NCBI GenBank assembly: GCA_937952395.1
Contig: CALFYV010000123.1
Location: 1 to 8,921, forward strand
Length of the DNA: 8,921 bases
Direction: 5' to 3'
Source of the DNA: an uncultured Bacteriovoracaceae bacterium
GTDB lineage: Bacteria > Bdellovibrionota > Bacteriovoracia > Bacteriovoracales > Bacteriovoracaceae
Below, one piece after another: positions 7,301-8,921 of the stretch. The stretch's first letter is position 1. Every line of letters begins with the position of its first letter. The notes beneath the pieces are model-generated. The model was given only the letters and a program-made list of their open reading frames with translations. It made no database searches and was not told where the DNA came from. The position numbers and the translations under genes are program-made.

Positions 7301-8921
7301 GATCCTCTCGGAAATACAGTTCAGCTCTTCTATGATGAAAACGGAAACGTCACAAAAGAAATTGATGCCAATGGAAATCAAAAAGTTTTTGCCTATGATA
7401 ATTTAAACCAACTCATTTCAAAAACATTACCAGATAATCTTTATGAGATGAGTTATGATGTCAGAGGAAACTTAGATAATATTCAAGATCAAAACTCATC
7501 CATTCACTTTAACTATACAATTGTGAATGGTGAAAGCGTTGTGAGTTCAACCACCTTCTCCGCCGCAGGAGCTCTCTCTGATTTCCAAGGCTATTCTAAT
7601 AGTTATACCTATGATCCTATTGGAAACAGAAAAACTATGAATAGTTCATTTGGTAATTTCTCTTACTCTTATGATGAGATTAACCGTTTAACTAATTTAA
7701 CAAATCATAAAGGTGAAGGGTATTCATTTACTTATGATAATAATTCAAGACTTAATTCTATCACTCGTCCTAATACGCAAACTTTCTTCACTTTTGATAA
7801 TTCAAACTTCTTAACCAATATTGCTCACAGGCAAGGAGCGAATGTTATTTCTTATTTTAATTATACGAGGGATGCGATTGGCAACAGAACCTCAACAACT
7901 AAACCAGCTGGGACTCATTCTTATGACTATGATAAAGATGGACAGCTCCTTTCTGCCACAAACCCAGATGTTTCTGTTCCTTATCAAAGCGAAGTCTTTG
8001 AGTATGACAAAATTGGAAATCGCACAAAATACAACGATCTCGTTTATGACTATGACGGAAAAAAACAACGTCTCGTTGAAGATCATAAATACTTCTACAC
8101 TTATGACGCCAATGGAAATCTGATCAAGAAGCAAGACAAGGTTCTGGGTGGTGATGTATGGGATTACACTTACACCTCTGAAAATCAACTGGTCAAACTT
8201 GAAACTTATAAGTCTGGTGTCTTAACTCAAGTCGCTGAGTATTGGTACGATGCTCTTGGCAGAAGAATGCAAAAACGCGTGACCGACCTCTTCGATCTTG
8301 TTGATAGAGGAAAAACTTTTACAAGACGTTACGCCTACGACGGACAAGAAATTATCGCTGAACTTAATGAAGGTGATCAAGTTCTCGCTGTCTACACTCA
8401 CTCAACCTTAAGAACCGATGATGTACTTTCAGTTGATTTTAAAAATGATGCCATCACAGATAAACTCACTCAGTTTGCTGGAACTTATCATTACTTAAAA
8501 GATGCACTCGGATCAATTACTAATGTTACTAATAGTAGCGGACAAATCACCCAATCCTATGCCTATTCTAGTTATGGTAAATTGACCAATATCTACAATT
8601 CGCTAAGCCAGGATATTACCGCTAATCCTATTGTTAATACGGCTTATAGCTACACTGGCAGAGAATATGATGCTGAAAGTGGAATGTATTATTATAGAGC
8701 TAGGTATTACAGTGCAGACACAGGAAGGTTTTTGCAACAAGACCCTCACCCTGGTGAAATGATGAACCCAATTACTGTTACAAATAAATATTCTTATGCT
8801 CGTAACAACCCCGTGATGTATGCAGATCCTGATGGTAAATTTGGAATTATAGCAGGAATACTATTAGCCGGAGTTATATCAGGAGCTTTAAATGTTGCAT
8901 TTAATGGCGGTGGATTAGAAG
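1289..8921 (+). CDS. Giant teneurin-like VWA/NHL/YD-repeat RHS lipoprotein, C-terminus beyond the window
   Basis: One open frame runs from ATG 1289 to the last base: 2544 complete codons without a stop. AAAGGAAA at 1277-1284 is well spaced from the ATG. The product begins with a short type II signal peptide and lipobox L-L-G-C (Cys16), so it should be lipidated and held at the envelope. Asn at +2 is not the Asp inner-membrane retention signal known from E. coli, so outer-membrane placement is plausible. Modules in order (residues): VWA 65-350; Ig-like 432-665; carboxypeptidase-regulatory-like 666-722; ZU5-like 775-885; beta lead-in 905-1215; NHL propeller 1232-1580; YD repeats 1596-2345; RHS core 2346-2516; hydrophobic start of the tip 2517 onward. 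YD repeats of RHS proteins wind into a hollow shell that can enclose a C-terminal toxin. The VWA and Ig-like parts suggest binding to another surface. Whether the tip is a toxin cannot be seen. Family assignment is firm; function is inferred. Confidence 0.93.
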   Translation, partial: MKVLNLFSLLILLLGCNPTPEQEAEIQNAGENSFANKDYPLPIATDPACVAQQYRAQESQISRKLDILFVTDTSRSIEPERAQIAEGFKKFAEVIPANVDFRVGQLLAITGKKSGELFEMKIDDKAKHHQSYWHHFKHKYKNKKPAKKYVLRSDELSIEEIQQYLEDSIEETKNQGFFKSGEMGLYAINEALKPENLQKIKAQGLFRDDAALIVIFISDENDICAQYPEGVTPASDPFGLEKLVYRKYCEDKHGNLEIKVEDIYQNLKTLQNGRPLVIGGVLYDENSTLPSVQSKFKHHSWEKFINSQNEIGYGYLDLIRLANGVNVSLDSGDYGDGLSNIGRLAITNAVLANQFPLSSPIVDPASILVTRDGIEIAHEYLLETNEVKIENQDNLAVINLSYCNDTTNPEIEIFQTEDILTANPFFILEAYVHETSPVITQIKRNGEIIAEVQGNDISVNINLLEGTNVIELIATDRANNQSELVRYPNIILDTTPPVLQITKPEPGGVISELNFMIEGSSNEPITNITVNSTPLVIKDNKFDFYGYYQAQMEGQIVLTFSAEDLLGNISSQTITYTLLIELIRKELITIMPTQNNTLIVQGLPGAVYPGIELNLDGGVFNTEVITANNDGSFMVEMHGFNKINISAELPAFNRSQLVSITYNQETTLSGIVKDKDDNPLPGVVVTIDSSGQSAITGMNGVFSISDVVTGDQSITIDASQVDPNIVGEGKEFGATKIRLSLGTRENNVIPNTVYFTPLLTDGTETEVIPGQSTIVTSNHAPGVVLNIPANSTIFPSTSKMDVINIAEIPADRVTVPVPSFSVPNTVYAFEPSGLRFTTPVELTLPNVNELPANTEMVIMSRNSQTGLWEIDGAARVSSDGQSVVTKPGMGITTFSEKYASILGPRAEAFSDSARSGADVFNGALSNAISLPSYKALGEDISPSLIYNSRWADPNVVVSNVFDIPPREVILPPFSGTERQDGATITFDDNLRTFIAPEEITAQFFTNDITSEVYSFTGIPNKSVISYAIDLNNQESGAQPYYSDYKVKLKQIVVGTRTARVGKSSVFGKFAESKGQDIREEEILKDIFPSVQTGYINLNNKKNSNAGQGWKIGGVQKILNPNGARIVLEEGDGSLSTYALNNQIDTIYEDEFDIRGADLSQFPLVTYQNDENFIKNVNLNDLSVTSMATPKNPLIVSTSVGRYLWNVFPAVDYIHTQCERTQYDVAKLRKFTSTFQLGATTYGVDPEGQIIKINAGSASVFTGGEKDLEVQKNYRNRGVFNFGQNILGVGRILLEQAGWPDELQLCSDVIGDSCTTSDEISVSSMEAFIQPVNLSDVCVPTGNLVFLAGPTGHLPPSGKIPTTGFNNGTLAESLFNNSYQIIPNFGPGFVLADTGNNRVRFIDPANDIVTTIAGSGSSSDSGDGGKAIDAGISHPRGLVFDNVGNLYISSENGFIRRVDPSGNISTFAGAEVGSGVLSDETLKDKLLLNKPTGMVIDEVNNYFYIADTGNNRVVQIDLTTNVARTVAGNGQCVQGNIGDKGAAIAASLCSPEFITLDSSKNLVIVDRGHKKIRRVVFDSNNLGELAYEPINKDNSSLMRNADGSFTRFFRNGTIVSFDNLGKQIAQEDRTGRIVSYLYNGAKLTKIIDPVGRETQFGYNGNNLLTSITDPANRSTFMSYSGTLLTQVNFPDGSSRRFDYDSFGNMTAEYDQRDNKTEYIYNEWRRLVGVKRADNSEIQMTDSASSLIANNFTGGNTGVLKNQDDESLADGIKDAKGNETIFKKDINGYVQTITDAQDRITTIERNIDGLPTKIIRPDDSYTTFTYDPITQDLISQYDSSSNTTTSQVFDSFGNLLSALNARGFTSSNTYNAQGLISSQKNAKNHITQRTYYDLGLIKQIIQPLGQTSTFEYDAFGNLSKRINASSDETIYTRDLAGNITETKNAKGDITKYEYDEFNRLSAVITALGNRTEYEYLPTGELFKIKDPENNITSFTYDNLGRLTLKTDPLGNTVQLFYDENGNVTKEIDANGNQKVFAYDNLNQLISKTLPDNLYEMSYDVRGNLDNIQDQNSSIHFNYTIVNGESVVSSTTFSAAGALSDFQGYSNSYTYDPIGNRKTMNSSFGNFSYSYDEINRLTNLTNHKGEGYSFTYDNNSRLNSITRPNTQTFFTFDNSNFLTNIAHRQGANVISYFNYTRDAIGNRTSTTKPAGTHSYDYDKDGQLLSATNPDVSVPYQSEVFEYDKIGNRTKYNDLVYDYDGKKQRLVEDHKYFYTYDANGNLIKKQDKVLGGDVWDYTYTSENQLVKLETYKSGVLTQVAEYWYDALGRRMQKRVTDLFDLVDRGKTFTRRYAYDGQEIIAELNEGDQVLAVYTHSTLRTDDVLSVDFKNDAITDKLTQFAGTYHYLKDALGSITNVTNSSGQITQSYAYSSYGKLTNIYNSLSQDITANPIVNTAYSYTGREYDAESGMYYYRARYYSADTGRFLQQDPHPGEMMNPITVTNKYSYARNNPVMYADPDGKFGIIAGILLAGVISGALNVAFNGGGLE
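1481..2338 (+). other. Von Willebrand factor A domain with MIDAS motif (residues 65-350)
   Basis: A beta strand K-L-D-I-L-F-V-T leads into D72-T-S-R-S76, a perfect D-x-S-x-S metal-ion-dependent adhesion site. A later strand L-I-V-I-F-I-S-D219-E-N-D supplies a candidate third metal-ligand loop. The segment around G-E-M-G-L-Y-A-I-N-E-A-L probably holds the middle loop, though the usual Thr is not obvious there. Cys224 and Cys249 sit close in sequence and could form a disulphide. The end L-I-R-L-A-N-G-V is typical of VWA-type lipoproteins. VWA domains with MIDAS bind protein partners through a divalent cation, so this is a likely adhesive head. Confidence 0.82.
2582..3283 (+). other. Ig-like beta-sandwich modules (residues about 432-665)
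   Basis: Three consecutive segments have the strand pattern of bacterial Ig-like repeats. The first starts near S-P-V-I-T-Q-I (436) and ends N-V-I-E-L-I-A-T-D-R-A-N-N-Q-S. The second starts D493-T-T-P-P-V-L-Q-I, the usual opening of such repeats, and closes with T-F-S-A-E-D-L-L-G-N-I-S. The third contains G-L-P-G-A-V-Y-P-G and N-N-D-G-S-F, common in extracellular tandem Ig-like domains. They probably act as a spacer stalk between the VWA head and the RHS body. Confidence 0.65.
3284..3454 (+). other. Carboxypeptidase-regulatory-like (transthyretin-fold) domain, residues 666-722
   Basis: The stretch reads T-T-L-S-G-I-V-K-D, D-N-P-L-P-G-V-V-V-T-I, then I-T-G-M-N-G-V-F-S-I and V-V-T-G-D-Q-S-I-T-I. 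It follows the family pattern of G-x-V, P-L-x-G-V-x-V-x-I, T-x-x-x-G-x-F and G-x-x-x-I point by point. The fold is structural, with no enzyme activity. Teneurins carry a domain of this fold just ahead of their plug and NHL propeller, and it holds the same relative place here. Confidence 0.75.
3611..3943 (+). other. ZU5-like beta domain (residues about 775-885)
   Basis: The pattern G-V-V-L-N-I-P-A-N (782-790), Y-A-F-E-P-S-G-L-R-F-T-T-P-V-E-L-T-L-P (around 826-843) and G-L-W-E-I-D-G (866-872) matches ZU5-type segments seen in bacterial surface and RHS-like proteins. These share an I-P-A-G-like opening, a P-x-G-x-x-F-x-x-P-V centre and a late Trp. No autoproteolytic H-F-S-like site is evident. 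I assign it from pattern only; it could be another beta-sandwich type. Confidence 0.5.
4001..4933 (+). other. RHS lead-in / plug-like beta region (residues about 905-1215)
   Basis: This part holds two landmarks of the N-terminal lead-in of RHS/YD proteins. One is S-P-S-L-I-Y-N-S-R-W (941-950), like the T-Y-N-S-R start of many RHS bodies. The other is Q-G-W-K-I-G-G-V-Q-K-I-L (1107-1118), followed by an acidic turn E-E-G-D-G-S. Teneurins have comparable S-S-R and G-G-W landmarks in the beta domain that plugs the shell, as I recall them. I infer the same role here. No enzyme motif is seen. Confidence 0.5.
4982..6028 (+). other. NHL-type beta-propeller (residues about 1232-1580)
   Basis: Clear blades carry A-D-T-G-N-N-R-V-R-F-I-D (1391-1402), P-R-G-L-V-F-D-N-V-G-N-L-Y-I-S, P-T-G-M-V-I-D and Y-I-A-D-T-G-N-N-R-V-V-Q-I-D, and a last strand set ending K-K-I-R-R-V (about 1569-1574). 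Between blades sit the T-I-A-G-S-G and G-D-G-G-K-A loops normal for NHL repeats of RHS proteins. An earlier blade-like stretch, T-T-Y-G-V-D-P-E-G-Q-I-I-K-I (around 1239), is split from the rest by about 100 residues. Six cysteines (1217, 1305, 1313, 1337, 1531, 1548) lie in or beside the propeller. NHL propellers are protein-binding; no catalysis is implied. Confidence 0.78.
6074..8323 (+). repeat. YD (RHS) repeat array, residues about 1596-2345
   Basis: About 750 residues are built from degenerate repeats of roughly 20 residues with the form Y-D-x-x-G-N/R-L, then D-P-x-G-N-x-T-x-Y. Examples are F-D-Y-D-S-F-G-N-M-T, F-E-Y-D-A-F-G-N-L, Y-E-Y-D-E-F-N-R-L, F-T-Y-D-N-L-G-R-L and Y-W-Y-D-A-L-G-R-R. 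I estimate 25-30 copies. They have diverged at DNA level, with no long exact duplications seen. I find no cysteine in this stretch. Such arrays form the spiral beta shell of RHS, TcB/TcC and teneurin proteins. A 35-residue stretch near 1732-1765 lacks the motif. Confidence 0.92.
8324..8836 (+). other. RHS core domain ending in D-P-D-G (residues 2346-2516)
   Basis: The segment holds every landmark of the RHS-associated core: R-R-Y-A-Y-D-G-Q-E-I-I-A-E-L; Y-H-Y-L-K-D-A-L-G-S-I (2400-2410); G-R-E-Y-D-A-E-S-G-M-Y-Y-Y-R-A-R-Y-Y (2457-2474); D-T-G-R-F-L-Q-Q-D-P (2477-2486); Y-A-R-N-N-P-V (2503-2509); and D2513-P-D-G2516. In RHS and TcC proteins, conserved aspartates of this core form an aspartyl-protease-like site that releases the C-terminal tip. 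D2461, D2477 and D2485 are the candidates here, so cleavage is plausible but not shown. The final D-P-D-G-K differs slightly from the common D-P-x-G-L. Confidence 0.9.
8837..8921 (+). other. Start of the C-terminal tip after the RHS core (incomplete)
   Basis: The 28 residues visible after D-P-D-G open K-F-G-I-I-A-G-I-L-L-A-G-V-I-S-G-A-L-N. This Gly/Ala-spaced hydrophobic stretch resembles the segment that often joins an RHS core to a variable toxin domain. Three of the four Ile codons here (residues 2520-2530) are ATA, a codon I see only about six times in the preceding 2500 codons. The identity of the tip cannot be told from this window. Confidence 0.55.

Noticed and set aside
7821..8188. 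Open frames at 7821-8123 (plus) and 7892-8188 (minus), plus minus-strand frames at 3877-4071, 6560-6790 and 7072-7257
   Set aside because: They are shadows of the repetitive giant gene, and the YD reading explains the bases fully.
6074..8323. YD array considered as a DNA repeat, CRISPR or recently duplicated tract
   Set aside because: The repeats are at protein level. The DNA has diverged, and there are no identical units with regular spacers.
1..8921. tRNA, rRNA, insertion sequences, integrase, attachment sites
   Set aside because: No cloverleaf, ribosomal RNA stretch, transposase motif or paired terminal repeat was seen on either strand.

Overview
The window is AT-rich and holds one truncated gene on the minus strand, one small complete gene on the plus strand, and a giant plus-strand gene that fills about 85% of the window and leaves at its right edge. 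A type II (lipoprotein) signal peptide and a multidomain envelope protein point to a Gram-negative bacterium. The AT-rich coding style and the VWA lipoprotein motif (S-D-E-N-D-I-C) remind me of Bdellovibrionota, especially Bacteriovorax-like predators. This placement is an inference from style, not from a marker gene.

Layout. Positions 1-401 (minus) carry the N-terminal 133 residues of a membrane-anchored protein with HEAT-like helical repeats. Positions 402-487 are a short divergent intergenic region. Positions 488-1033 (plus) encode a 181-residue protein with four predicted membrane segments and no recognised family. Positions 1034-1288 are a non-coding AT-rich spacer with A-tracts, weak hairpins and a possible -10 box.

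From 1289 to the window end there is one uninterrupted frame of 2544 complete codons with no stop. It encodes a lipoprotein whose modules run in this order: signal peptide with lipobox Cys16; von Willebrand factor A domain with a MIDAS motif (about 65-350); Ig-like beta-sandwiches (about 432-665); a carboxypeptidase-regulatory-like (transthyretin-fold) domain (about 666-722); a ZU5-like beta domain (about 775-885); a lead-in beta region (about 905-1215); an NHL-type beta-propeller (about 1232-1580); a long array of YD (RHS) repeats (about 1596-2345); and an RHS core ending in D-P-D-G (about 2346-2516). A hydrophobic Gly/Ala-rich segment then begins the C-terminal tip. The tip, where polymorphic toxins carry their variable effector domain, lies outside the window.

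The main point of interest is that giant protein. Its order of transthyretin-like domain, beta lead-in, NHL propeller, YD shell, RHS core and C-terminal tip is the order found in animal teneurins. Here it sits behind a lipoprotein anchor and an adhesive-type VWA head. I infer a surface-displayed contact protein, possibly a toxin carrier. The tip and any immunity gene cannot be seen, and nothing in the sequence ties the two upstream genes to it functionally.
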